A stretch of DNA of 64,000 bases from Gilichinskyi gelida (GTDB lineage: Bacteria > Acidobacteriota > Thermoanaerobaculia > Gp7-AA8): contig JBBPII010000022.1 of the NCBI GenBank assembly GCA_038040385.1, forward strand, positions 9,374-73,373. Direction: 5' to 3'. Below the pieces are notes generated by a model. The model was not told the origin of the DNA. It did no database searches and saw only the letters and a program-made list of their open reading frames with translations. Made by a program: the position numbers and the translations under genes. Below are positions 32,459-39,965 of the stretch, one piece after another (position 1 is the first letter of the stretch; every line of letters starts with the position of its first letter).

Positions 32459-33661
32459 ATGAAACACCGCGCCCTCACCGCCGTCCTCCTTCTCGCCTGC
32501 CGCGAGTCCGCGCAGCTCGCGGCGGTCGCGGCGGCGAACGATCCCACGCTGCGCCACCACGACATTCGCTTCGAGCAGTTGCCGGCGCCGTTCGCCACGC
32601 CGTCGTCGGGCAATCCGCCGACGGTCGCCTCGCAGCCCGCCGACGCGCAGTTGCATCTGCCGCCCCACTTTCGCATCTCGCTCTACGCCACGGGGCTCGA
32701 CGACCCGCGCACCATGCTGCTGGCGCCGAACGGCGACGTGCTCGTCGCCGAGCCGGGCGCCGGCAAGATCACCCTCCTGCGCGGCGGGAAGAAATTCACT
32801 TTCGCCTCCGGTCTCAACGAGCCGTTCGGGCTCGCCTTCCACGGGCCGTGGCTCTACGTCGGCAACACCGACTCCGTCGTCCGGCTGCCGTACACCGCCG
32901 GGCAGACGTCGTCGACGGCCAAGCCGCAGCAGCTCGCGACGCTGCCCGACGGCGGCCACTCCACGCGCGGCGTCCTCTTCAACCGCGCGGGGACGAAGAT
33001 GTACGTGAGCATCGGCTCCCACTCGAACGTCAACCCCGGCGAGGAGCCGCGGCGCGCCGCGATCGTGGAATTCAATCCCGACGGCGGCGCGGGACGCATC
33101 TTCGCCTCGGGGCTGCGCAATCCGATCGGCATGGCGTGGGAGCCTTCCGGCGGCGCGCTCTGGACGGTGGTCAACGAGCGCGACGGCCTGGGCGACGATC
33201 TCGTCCCCGACTACACGACCGAGGTCCGCGACGGCGCCTTCTACGGCTGGCCCTACGCCTACCTCGGGCCGCACGAGGAGCCGCGGCGTCGCGGCGAGCG
33301 TCCCGATCTGGTGAAGAAGACCATCCCGCCCACGCTGCTGATCCAGGCGCATTCGGCGCCCATCGGCATCACCTTCTACACCGGTACGATGTTCCCGGCG
33401 CAGTACCGCGGCGCGGCGTTCGTCGGGCTGCACGGCTCCTGGAACCGCACGCTGCGCACCGGCTACAAAATCATCAGCATTCCGTTCAAAAACGGTAAGC
33501 CGGCCGGCGGATACGACGATTTCGTCGTCGGCTGGTCGCCTGACGAGCGCGGCCGCCGCGTGTGGGGCCGTCCCGCCTGCCTGCTCGTTCTCGGCGACGG
33601 ATCCCTCCTCATTTCCGACGACGGCGCCGGAAAAATCTGGCGCGTGACCTACGGTCGGTGA
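32459..33661 (+). CDS. PQQ-type sorbosone/glucose dehydrogenase-like lipoprotein
   Basis: A 400-residue six-bladed propeller of the GSDH/L-sorbosone dehydrogenase family. ATG 32459 is used; it yields a short lipoprotein-like leader (MKHRALTAVLLLACRESAQ). Family landmarks are LPPHFRISLYATGLDDPR, NGDVLVAEPGAGKI, ARGLRNPIGMAWEPSG in the form SGLRNPIGMAWEPSG, TVVNERDGLGDDLVPDY, GWPYAYLGPHEEPR and HGSWNRTLRTGYKI. These proteins oxidise aldose sugars with PQQ in the periplasm; PQQ synthesis genes are not in the window, and the substrate is uncertain. Confidence 0.85.
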   Translation: MKHRALTAVLLLACRESAQLAAVAAANDPTLRHHDIRFEQLPAPFATPSSGNPPTVASQPADAQLHLPPHFRISLYATGLDDPRTMLLAPNGDVLVAEPGAGKITLLRGGKKFTFASGLNEPFGLAFHGPWLYVGNTDSVVRLPYTAGQTSSTAKPQQLATLPDGGHSTRGVLFNRAGTKMYVSIGSHSNVNPGEEPRRAAIVEFNPDGGAGRIFASGLRNPIGMAWEPSGGALWTVVNERDGLGDDLVPDYTTEVRDGAFYGWPYAYLGPHEEPRRRGERPDLVKKTIPPTLLIQAHSAPIGITFYTGTMFPAQYRGAAFVGLHGSWNRTLRTGYKIISIPFKNGKPAGGYDDFVVGWSPDERGRRVWGRPACLLVLGDGSLLISDDGAGKIWRVTYGR

Positions 33662-33698
33662 CGATCTTGCAATTCGATTTGGCGGAGGACGAAATCGA

Positions 33699-34103
33699 AT
33701 GGCAAGAAAGAGCGCGGTCGGGCGAGCCGGCAAGGCGATTGCCCGGACCGCAAAGAAACTCACCTCGAAACTGCGTCCCGGCAGACGGAAAAAAGCAGAG
33801 CCCGTAACGGCGAAGGTGACGACGCGCAAGACGCCGAAGGTGAAGACTGCGCGCGCGACGCCGCGCACGGCCGCGCGTGCTACGAAGCGCACCTCCGACA
33901 TCCCTCTGGACGTCGTGGCCCGCACCTACTCGCCGACGCAGACCAGTCTCAAGTCCTCGTTCCGCGCCAACGGCGCCGACCGCCAGCGCGATCAGGACGT
34001 GCCGGTCGAGGGTTGGAAGGACGAAGACCACTACACCAACAAGTCTGAGGACCCGCGCATCGGGACGCACGGCCGCGTCTACGAGCCGGGAGAGAAGAAC
34101 TGA
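33699..34103 (+). CDS. Basic Lys/Thr/Ala-rich small protein
   Basis: A 134-residue protein behind a GGAGG site. Residues 1-68 are histone-like in composition (ARTAKKLTSKLRPGRRKKAEP, TPRTAARATKRT), suggesting nucleic-acid binding. The second half is acidic/polar with SPTQTSLKSSFRANGADRQR, VEGWKDEDHYTNKSEDPRIG, ending in GRVYEPGEKN. This tail looks like a conserved small-protein motif, but I cannot name the family. It is followed within 10 bp by a small membrane protein gene, probably co-transcribed. Confidence 0.55.
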   Translation: MARKSAVGRAGKAIARTAKKLTSKLRPGRRKKAEPVTAKVTTRKTPKVKTARATPRTAARATKRTSDIPLDVVARTYSPTQTSLKSSFRANGADRQRDQDVPVEGWKDEDHYTNKSEDPRIGTHGRVYEPGEKN

Positions 34104-34113
34104 GGAGAACGAC

Positions 34114-34467
34114 ATGGAAAGCTACGGAACGACAGGCATCACCAGCGCCCCCGGCAGCGGCTCGGGGCTCGGCACCGGCGATGGCGCCGGGGTCTGCGCC
34201 TCGTGCGGACAGGCGCTGGGCGGCAACAGCGGGATCGAGCAGCTTCTCGGCAAGCTCGGAATCAGCAGCGACATGATCGCCAATCTGAAGTCGTCGATGC
34301 AGGACATCGACGTCGAGGAGTACCTCAACACCGCGCGCGACTACCTCAAGACCGGCACGAACAAGGCGACGAACTTCGCCAAGGAGAATCCCGGCAAGGT
34401 CGCCGCCGGCGCCGCGGTGCTGGCCATCGGCGCCGGACTGCTGATCAGCGCCTTGAATCGAGAGTAG
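34114..34467 (+). CDS. Small protein with Cys pair and C-terminal membrane helix
   Basis: A 117-residue protein behind GAGGAG. The N-terminus is Gly/Ser rich with VCASCGQALGG, a partial zinc-ribbon-like CxxC. The middle is helical (LKSSMQDIDVEEYLNTARDY), followed by NKATNFAKENPGKVAAGAAVLAIGAGLLISAL, which is the pattern of ElaB/YqjD/DUF883 ribosome-associated inner-membrane proteins (KENP followed by a tail-anchor helix). Its TAG stop is the beginning of a palindromic repeat at 34465. Confidence 0.65.
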   Translation: MESYGTTGITSAPGSGSGLGTGDGAGVCASCGQALGGNSGIEQLLGKLGISSDMIANLKSSMQDIDVEEYLNTARDYLKTGTNKATNFAKENPGKVAAGAAVLAIGAGLLISALNRE

Positions 34468-34528
34468 GGGCGCGTGGCAACGCGCCCGGTACTCCGGGGG
34501 TGGCGGGCGCGCTGCTGCGCGCCCCTAC
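34465..34528. repeat. Palindromic repeat supplying stop and start codons (type F)
   Basis: A 64-bp palindrome with outer arms GTAGGGGCGCG/CGCGCCCCTAC and two internal hairpins (GGGGCGCGT..ACGCGCCC and GGGCGCGC..GCGCGCCC). It contains the stop codon of the upstream small protein (34465-34467) and the GTG start plus first 18 codons of the polysaccharide deacetylase. Confidence 0.75.
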
Positions 34529-35397
34529 TTGCGCTGCTTACAACGGCCGCCGCTGCGCAACCGCAGCGGACGGTCGCGTTGACCTTCGACGACATCCCCG
34601 GCGTCGCCTATCCGGGCGCGGACGTCTGCGACGCCCGCGCCGTCAGCGCCTGGAACGCCAAGCTCCTGGCCACGCTGCGCGCGCACCGCGCGCCCGCCCT
34701 CGGCTTGGTCGTCGCCTCGAACACTTGCGACGGGTCGGTGCCGCTGGCGCCGATCCTCGACGCCTGGCTCGCCGCCGGCCACGGTCTCGGCAATCACACC
34801 TTCTCCCATCGCGACTTCAACGCCATGACCCTCGCCGAGTACGAAAAGGACGTCATCCGTGGCGAGGCGCCGCTGCGCGCCGCGCTCGCGCGGCACGGCC
34901 GGAAGCTCGTCTACTTCCGCCATCCGCTTCTCCACACCGGCGACACCGCCGCGAAGAAGGCGGGGCTGGCCGCCTTTCTCCGGCAGCGCGGCTACGTGGT
35001 CGCGCCGGTGACGCTCGACAATCAGGAATGGGTCTTCGCCAACGCGTACGCGCGAACGCTCGACAAGCGCATCGCCGAGGCGTACGTCCCGTTCATGGAG
35101 TCGACGGTGGCGTTCTTCGAGAAGCGGACGGGCGAGGTCGTGGGCCGCGACATCCCGCAAATCCTCCTGCTCCACATGAACGCGCTGAACGCCGATACGC
35201 TCGATGAGCTGCTGCGCATGTTCGAGCGGCGCGGCTACCGCTTCATCACCGTCGACGAGGCGCTGCGCGACCCCGCGTACGCCCTGCGAGACGGCTACAC
35301 CGGCCGGCAGGGAATCTCGTGGATTCACCGGTGGGGAGTGGCGAAAGGGATGCCGGTGATGATGGAGCCGCGAGAACCGGATTGGGTTCGCCGTTGA
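34474..35397 (+). CDS. Polysaccharide deacetylase (NodB-type) protein
   Basis: A 307-residue carbohydrate esterase 4 protein. Motif 1 is TFDD (residues 37-40), motif 2 is HTFSH (metal ligands) and motif 3 is FRHPLLHTGD. The fold N-deacetylates chitin-like or peptidoglycan sugars, or related N-acyl sugars. The start is GTG 34474, within a palindromic repeat, so residues 1-18 (ATRPVLRGWRARCCAPLL) derive from the repeat and now form the basic and hydrophobic part of the signal peptide with LALLTTAAAAQ. No alternative start with a ribosome site is visible before the catalytic domain. Confidence 0.82.
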   Translation: MATRPVLRGWRARCCAPLLALLTTAAAAQPQRTVALTFDDIPGVAYPGADVCDARAVSAWNAKLLATLRAHRAPALGLVVASNTCDGSVPLAPILDAWLAAGHGLGNHTFSHRDFNAMTLAEYEKDVIRGEAPLRAALARHGRKLVYFRHPLLHTGDTAAKKAGLAAFLRQRGYVVAPVTLDNQEWVFANAYARTLDKRIAEAYVPFMESTVAFFEKRTGEVVGRDIPQILLLHMNALNADTLDELLRMFERRGYRFITVDEALRDPAYALRDGYTGRQGISWIHRWGVAKGMPVMMEPREPDWVRR

Positions 35398-35452
35398 TGT
35401 GGGACGGGTTCTCTAACCCGTCGGGCGGACGGGTTGAGAACCCGTCCCACAT
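35397..35452. repeat. Palindromic repeat GTGGGACGGGTT...AACCCGTCCCAC (type B)
   Basis: A 56-bp element with outer arms ATGTGGGACGGGTT/AACCCGTCCCACAT and inner copies ACGGGTT/AACCCGT. It starts on the last base of the deacetylase stop codon and ends one base from the S1-protein stop, filling the convergent gap exactly, so it may also serve as a terminator for both genes. Related hairpin in the VOC gene at 12088-12109. Confidence 0.8.
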
Positions 35453-36868
35453 TTACTTTTTCTTGTCCATCGCCCGTTTGAATGCCAGGGCCATGGCGCT
35501 TTCGCTCTCGGTCGACGGCTCGCCGCGGTCGTCCATGAAGCGCACGTACTCGTCGCGCTCGGCGGCGGCTTTCGCGGCCTCGTGGCTCAGCGAGATGCGC
35601 TTGCGCTGCGGATCGACGCTCATCACGCGCACCGGAAGCTTCGTCCCCGCCTCGTAGGCGCGGGAGGGATCGCCGCCCGGCGGCACCACGATCTCGGAGT
35701 TCGGGACCAGACCGGTCAGGCCCGGCTCGAGTTGCACGAAGATCCCCGGCGCGCCGCCGTGATCCACCGTCCCCTCGACCACCCGCCCAACCGCGTACTT
35801 CTGCGCGGCGTTCTCCCACGGATCGTTCGCCGCGACTTCGCGCAGCGACAGCGACAGGCGCTTGCGCGACGGATCGACCTCGCGCACCCAGCCGGTGACG
35901 TGCGTGCCGATGGCGATCGACTCATCGCCCTGCTTCACGCCGAACGGGAGCTGCGAGTAATGAACGAGACCGTCGATGCCCGGCTCGACCTCCACGAAGA
36001 GGCCGAAGTCGGTGGTGCGGACGATGGTCCCGCTGAACGGCGCGCCGGCCGGATAGCGATCGCCGACATCCGACCAGGGGTCGGGCTCCTGGTCCTTCAT
36101 CGACAGCGAGATGCGCTTGCCGTCGTTTTCGAGCTTGATCACCTTGACGCGGACGTGCTGGCCGAGGGTGACCACTTCTTTCGGATCGGTCACCCGGCGG
36201 CGGCTCATCTCGGAGACGTGCAGCAGGCCGTCGACGCCGCCGAGGTCGACGAAGGCGCCGAAGGGAGTGATGGTCTTGATGATGCCGTCCAGCTCGGCGC
36301 CCGGCGTGATCGCCTTGCGGGTCTCGTCGGCCTTCTGGGCGGCCGCTTCCTTCATCAGGGCGGCGCGGGAGACGACGATGCGGCGGCCGTCGTCGGAGAG
36401 CTCGGTGACTCGGAACTCGTACGCCTGGCCGATGAACTGGTCGGGATTCTCGATCTTGCCGAGGGCGATTTGCGAGAGGGGGCAGAAGGCGCGGAGGCCG
36501 CCGATGTTGACGTCGAAGCCGCCCTTGTTGCGGGCGGCGATCTTCCCTTCGACCGGCAGGCGGTTCTCGTACATCTGGCGCAGCAGGTCGAGGTTGGCCT
36601 TTCCGCGCGCGAGCTTCCGCGAGATGCGGATCTCGGGCGAGGTCTTGACGACCGTGCCTTCCACGCTGTCGCCGACTCCCAGTCCGTCGAGCTCGGCGGT
36701 GGCCATGACGGCTTCCGATGGGCCGCCGTAGGAGACGAAGGCGTCGTCGCCGCGGATGGAGACGATCTGGCCGGTGAGCAGTTCACCCTGCTCGGGAGTT
36801 TTGAAATTCAGGCTCGCTTCGAACGCCTCAGCAAAGCTGGTTTCGGCGTTTTCTCTCGACTGGGTCAT
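35453..36868 (-). CDS. Multi-S1-domain RNA-binding protein (ribosomal protein S1-like)
   Basis: A 471-residue protein with at least five S1 OB-fold repeats at approximately 30-95, 105-175, 190-262, 275-345 and 360-440. Characteristic strings are LTGQIVSIRGDDAFVSYGG, PGAELDGIIKTITPFGAFVD, VDGLLHVSEMSRRRV, GTIVRTTDFGLFVEVEPGID and GKRISLSMKDQEPDPW. Ribosomal protein S1 has six repeats; this may be the organism's S1 or a second S1-like translation factor. ATG 36868 is used; a TTG at 36877 is possible. The C-terminus is lysine rich (FKRAMDKKK). Confidence 0.87.
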   Translation of the reverse strand: MTQSRENAETSFAEAFEASLNFKTPEQGELLTGQIVSIRGDDAFVSYGGPSEAVMATAELDGLGVGDSVEGTVVKTSPEIRISRKLARGKANLDLLRQMYENRLPVEGKIAARNKGGFDVNIGGLRAFCPLSQIALGKIENPDQFIGQAYEFRVTELSDDGRRIVVSRAALMKEAAAQKADETRKAITPGAELDGIIKTITPFGAFVDLGGVDGLLHVSEMSRRRVTDPKEVVTLGQHVRVKVIKLENDGKRISLSMKDQEPDPWSDVGDRYPAGAPFSGTIVRTTDFGLFVEVEPGIDGLVHYSQLPFGVKQGDESIAIGTHVTGWVREVDPSRKRLSLSLREVAANDPWENAAQKYAVGRVVEGTVDHGGAPGIFVQLEPGLTGLVPNSEIVVPPGGDPSRAYEAGTKLPVRVMSVDPQRKRISLSHEAAKAAAERDEYVRFMDDRGEPSTESESAMALAFKRAMDKKK

Positions 36869-37001
36869 TGGCTGCAAAAACCTTTCAGATGATTGCTCTC
36901 TCAGGTCCGTGAGAACGGTTGGGCAGCGTATCTTACTAGAAACTGGACACGGCCGGTGCAGGGGGAACGCCGATCGGAGGCCGCATGATTCCGCAAAAAA
37001 A

Positions 37002-37209
37002 TGTTCGCCGCCACTTGCCGGCCGGGAGGGTCGAACCTATGTTGTTGCTCCCTGCCGCGCCGGATGCACCACGGCTGATGTCAACGGCGCGGGAGGTCGC
37101 TCCGAAACGCTGTGGATTACGGGGCGCGTCGATTCGAATGCCCTCTGGTGGCTGTCAACGGATCGAGAACGGGCCCGCGAGACCAGAGATCGCGGGCCTC
37201 TTCGTTTTT
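37002..37209 (+). ncRNA. Predicted rod-shaped structured RNA, 6S-like in architecture
   Basis: This gap holds no gene but folds into three nested helices: 37003-37014 with 37148-37159 (10 of 12 pairs), 37026-37035 with 37133-37145 (10 pairs, 3-base bulge) and 37055-37062 with 37085-37092 (8 perfect pairs). Between helices 2 and 3 is a large asymmetric bubble. An intrinsic terminator on the same strand follows 12 bases after the closing helix. A ~160-base rod with a central bubble is the plan of 6S RNA, but I cannot match its consensus, so identity is open. Read by eye only. Confidence 0.4.
37172..37209 (+). terminator. Intrinsic terminator
   Basis: A perfect 9-bp stem GGCCCGCGA/TCGCGGGCC with a 9-base loop, followed by TCTTCGTTTTT. 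It lies 12 bp before the phosphatase start region and must end a transcript arriving from the left on the plus strand, which supports an RNA gene in 36900-37171. Confidence 0.8.
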
Positions 37210-37229
37210 GTCGGCGTACGATGGCGCGC

Positions 37230-37895
37230 ATGACCACGCGCGTCTTCCTCGTCCGCCACGGCTTGACCGAGCTCTCCGCCGAGGACCGTTTCGCCGGGGC
37301 GATCGACGTCCTTCTCTCCGATGCCGGGCGCGAGCAGGCCCGCCGGCTCGGCGCGCGGCTGGCGTCCGAGGCGATCACCGTCGCGTACGCCAGCCCGCTC
37401 GAGCGAACCATGGAGACCGCCAGGCTGGTGGTCGAGCCGCACGGACTCGAGGTTCGCGCGAACGACGGCCTGCGCGAGATCGCGCACGGGCGGTGGGAGG
37501 GGAAAACGCGCGCCGAGGTGGAGCGTGAGTTCCCCGAGGAGTACTCGCGTTACGAGCACGACCCCTACTCGTTCGCGCCGAGCGGCGGCGAGACGGGGCT
37601 GCAGGTGACGGCCCGCGCGCTGCCGGCGCTGCTGCGCATCGTCGAGGAGCACTGCGACCAGCGGATCCTCATCGTCTCGCATAAGGCCACCATCCGCCTC
37701 CTGCTCAGTACTTTGTTGGGATTCGATCCGCGCAAGTACCGCGACCGTCTCGATCAAGCGCTCTGCGCGCTCAACGTCATCGACTTCAAGAACCTCACCC
37801 ACCCGCGGCTGACGCTGTTCAACGACACCGCGCACTACGACTTCATCCCGGACGTCCCGCACGGGCGGCTGTCGAAGGTGTGGAATGAGAAGTGA
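37230..37895 (+). CDS. Histidine phosphatase (phosphoglycerate-mutase-like)
   Basis: A 221-residue enzyme. The catalytic motif is FLVRHGLTE near the N-terminus (phospho-histidine), with the second histidine in IVSHKATIRLLLSTLLG; R and E residues of the pocket are in ASPLERTMETARL and REIAHGRWEGKT. The family dephosphorylates sugars, nucleotides or other small metabolites (CobC, GpmB, Fru-2,6-P2 types). ATG 37230 is chosen as closest to the RHG strand; ATG 37221 is possible. No ribosome site is seen before either, so the mRNA may be leaderless after the terminator. Confidence 0.85.
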   Translation: MTTRVFLVRHGLTELSAEDRFAGAIDVLLSDAGREQARRLGARLASEAITVAYASPLERTMETARLVVEPHGLEVRANDGLREIAHGRWEGKTRAEVEREFPEEYSRYEHDPYSFAPSGGETGLQVTARALPALLRIVEEHCDQRILIVSHKATIRLLLSTLLGFDPRKYRDRLDQALCALNVIDFKNLTHPRLTLFNDTAHYDFIPDVPHGRLSKVWNEK

Positions 37896-37898
37896 GGA

Positions 37899-39467
37899 TC
37901 ATTTCACCAGGAACTGCCCGCGCCCCAGCAACGGGTCGCTCGAGTAGTAGATCCGCAGGTTCTGCCCTTTGTCGTTGACGGTGACCGACTGGATGCGCCA
38001 GATGCCGCGCGGCGCCTTCGAGTCGAGGCGGAACGTTCCCGCCCACATGTCGCCGCCTTCGGGCGCGAAGGCGAAGAACGTCCCGGCATTGGTCCCCGGC
38101 CCGCTCACCTGGCCGCTCAAGCCGCCGATGCCGCAGGTGTCGTCGGTGACCACCACGCGCACGGTCATCGTCGGCTCGCCCTGACCGATGATGAGGGCGG
38201 TCTTGTCGAGCGTCAGGTTTTGAATCACCGGCGGCGTGTTGTCGCACGAATTGCCGGCGATGTTGAGGCGCACCGCGGCGATCAGCGGGTTGTCCATCCG
38301 GATGGTGGTGTAGTTGTTGGCGTTGTCCTGCAACTGCACCTGCTCGAGCTGCCACTCGCCGCAGTCGAGGCACTCGGGCGGGTTGATCAGGCATTCCCAG
38401 GTGTCGCCCTCGGTCTTCTTGCAGCCGAAGCCGAGGCGGGCGTGCTTGGACGGACTGACGAAAACGGCGGAGATCAGCCGCACGCCGGACTTGTCGTCCT
38501 CGGCCTCGATGAAGAGGCTGTTGGACTCGCCGCTGTGCATGGCGCGGCGGGCGATGGAGACCGCGCGCAGCGTGGGCGGCGCGGCGTCGGACCGCGAGGA
38601 GAGGACGCGCAGCACCGCGTTCGGCGGCACCGACCCCTGCGCGTAGCTGAGCGTGGTCATGTTGGTGGCCAGATCGCTCAGGTTCAGGAAGCTGATCTTC
38701 CACGTCCCTTCCTCGGCGTCTTTCGGGATGGTGATGCGGCTGACGTAGCGGTCGGTCTCCCCCTGGCGCTGCTGCGCGAAGCCCTGCAGCGCCTTCCCGG
38801 TGGGGCTGGTCAGGGTGCCGGAGATGCCGCGGATGCCGCTGAGATTGTCCGTGGCGTTGATGACCAGCATCGTCTCTTCGCCGTCGCGGATCTGCGGCGG
38901 ATTGAACTCGATGGCCAGGAGCTGCGGCGGTGCGGTGTCGGAGTCAGGATCGGCCGGCTCCTCGTTCGCCGGCTTCGACGACGTCTCGGGAGTCATGGTC
39001 GAGGTGTGCTGGACGGTCGGCGGCTGCGCGGCGTGCGAGCCGCCGCTGACGGCGTTGACGATCGGCTTCAGGAGGCGCGTGAGCGCCGACTGCGGCTTCT
39101 GCGGCGGCGCGGCCGCGGGTTTCGTCGGCTGCTGCGCCTCGGCCGCGCTCTGCACCGCCGCCGCCTCCGGCGTGTTGCCCATGGCCAGCAGCTCGCGGTA
39201 GCGCTGCTCGCGGGTCTGTGTGTTGACGCGCGCGCTCTCGGGCGCGCGTCCGGAGGCGGGGGCGGTCACACTGACGATGGTGTCGACGGACGGCTGCGCG
39301 GCCGGTGTCGGCGCGGTGCTGGCCGTCGTCGCCACGGCCGCCTGAGGCGCGGACGCCGCCTCCATGGCCCGGTACGAGCGGATACGGAATCCGAGCGCCA
39401 CGGCGAACGCGATCGAGAGGAGCGTCAGGAAGACGGGCAGAAATGCTAGGCGGACTTTGGCGGCCAC
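37899..39467 (-). CDS. Membrane-anchored Ig-like repeat protein
   Basis: A 522-residue protein with a membrane helix at ~9-27 (FLPVFLTLLSIAFAVALGFRI), a long Ala/Pro/Thr-rich disordered linker to ~180, and three Ig-like beta-sandwich domains. Domain starts are PPQLLAIEFNPPQIRDGEET, PPTLRAVSIARRAMHSGESN and PPVIQNLTLDKTALIIGQGE; each includes an S-G-(I/V)-x-G-x-(S/L) strand pair. Cysteines in domain 2 (CKKTEGDTWECLINPPECLDC) and 3 could form disulfides. Start GTG 39467 is 7 bp downstream of apaG; the two probably share a transcript. Function unknown. Confidence 0.65.
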   Translation of the reverse strand: MAAKVRLAFLPVFLTLLSIAFAVALGFRIRSYRAMEAASAPQAAVATTASTAPTPAAQPSVDTIVSVTAPASGRAPESARVNTQTREQRYRELLAMGNTPEAAAVQSAAEAQQPTKPAAAPPQKPQSALTRLLKPIVNAVSGGSHAAQPPTVQHTSTMTPETSSKPANEEPADPDSDTAPPQLLAIEFNPPQIRDGEETMLVINATDNLSGIRGISGTLTSPTGKALQGFAQQRQGETDRYVSRITIPKDAEEGTWKISFLNLSDLATNMTTLSYAQGSVPPNAVLRVLSSRSDAAPPTLRAVSIARRAMHSGESNSLFIEAEDDKSGVRLISAVFVSPSKHARLGFGCKKTEGDTWECLINPPECLDCGEWQLEQVQLQDNANNYTTIRMDNPLIAAVRLNIAGNSCDNTPPVIQNLTLDKTALIIGQGEPTMTVRVVVTDDTCGIGGLSGQVSGPGTNAGTFFAFAPEGGDMWAGTFRLDSKAPRGIWRIQSVTVNDKGQNLRIYYSSDPLLGRGQFLVK

Positions 39468-39474
39468 GGAAAGC

Positions 39475-39858
39475 TCAGTTGACTCCTCCCGGAACAGCGA
39501 GAGTGAACGGCTCGATTTCTGCGCGGAACATTTCGCCCGCGGCAGTGCGCATGAAATAGGCGCCGTGCATCGAGCCGACGGAAGTGCGCAAGGGGCAGAA
39601 ACTGGTGTACTCGAAGGCCTCGCCGGGCGCCAGCAGCGGCTGCTCGCCGACCACCCCCGGCCCCTCCACCCGCTCGGTGTTGCCGTCGGAGTCGGTGATG
39701 ATCCACTCCCGGCTCATGAGCTGCGCGGTCTCGCCGCCGACGTTGGAGATACGCACCCGGTAGGCGAAGAAGAAGTAGTTCTCGCGCGGCTCGCTGCGCT
39801 CCTCGACGTAGACGCTCTCGACTTCGACCCGGATGCCGCGGGTGGTGGTGTCGCTCAT
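39475..39858 (-). CDS. apaG: ApaG family protein
   Basis: A 127-residue Ig-fold protein with all ApaG signatures: IRVEVESVYVEERSEP, YFFFAYRVRISNVG, AQLMSREWIITDSDG, VEGPGVVGEQPLLAPGE, FEYTSFCPLRTSVGSMHG and YFMRTAAGEMFRAEI. ApaG is linked to Co2+/Mg2+ resistance and Ap4A levels in enteric bacteria, with unclear biochemistry. It precedes the Ig-like repeat protein by 7 bp. Confidence 0.93.
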   Translation of the reverse strand: MSDTTTRGIRVEVESVYVEERSEPRENYFFFAYRVRISNVGGETAQLMSREWIITDSDGNTERVEGPGVVGEQPLLAPGEAFEYTSFCPLRTSVGSMHGAYFMRTAAGEMFRAEIEPFTLAVPGGVN

Positions 39859-39864
39859 TGTTCT

Positions 39865-39945
39865 CCCGTCATCCTGAGCGTAGCGAAGGATCTCAGTTTT
39901 TCGCGGCTGAGATCCTTCGCCGTCTCCGCGGCTCAGGATGACGGG
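39865..39945. repeat. CCCGTCATCCTGAGC...GCTCAGGATGACGGG palindrome (type E)
   Basis: An 81-bp element with 15-bp near-perfect outer arms and an inner pair GAAGGATCTCAG/CTGAGATCCTTC. The GTCATCCTGAGC..GAAGGATCT motif is a widely seen dispersed repeat in Acidobacteriota and other environmental bacterial genomes. It separates divergent apaG and DUF4403 genes. Confidence 0.8.
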
Positions 39946-39965
39946 ATGAATGGTACAACCTCGCG

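Noticed and set aside
36970..37030. Cobalamin-riboswitch-like GCCACTTGCCGGCCGGGAGG
   Set aside because: Only a short resemblance to one B12-box half; the remaining conserved blocks are absent, and the neighbours are unrelated to cobalamin.
37120..37160. Possible tRNA T-arm around GATTCGAATG
   Set aside because: The bases around TTCGAAT do not form a 5-bp T-stem, and no anticodon or acceptor arm can be built around it. The stretch is better explained by the long-range helix of the structured RNA.
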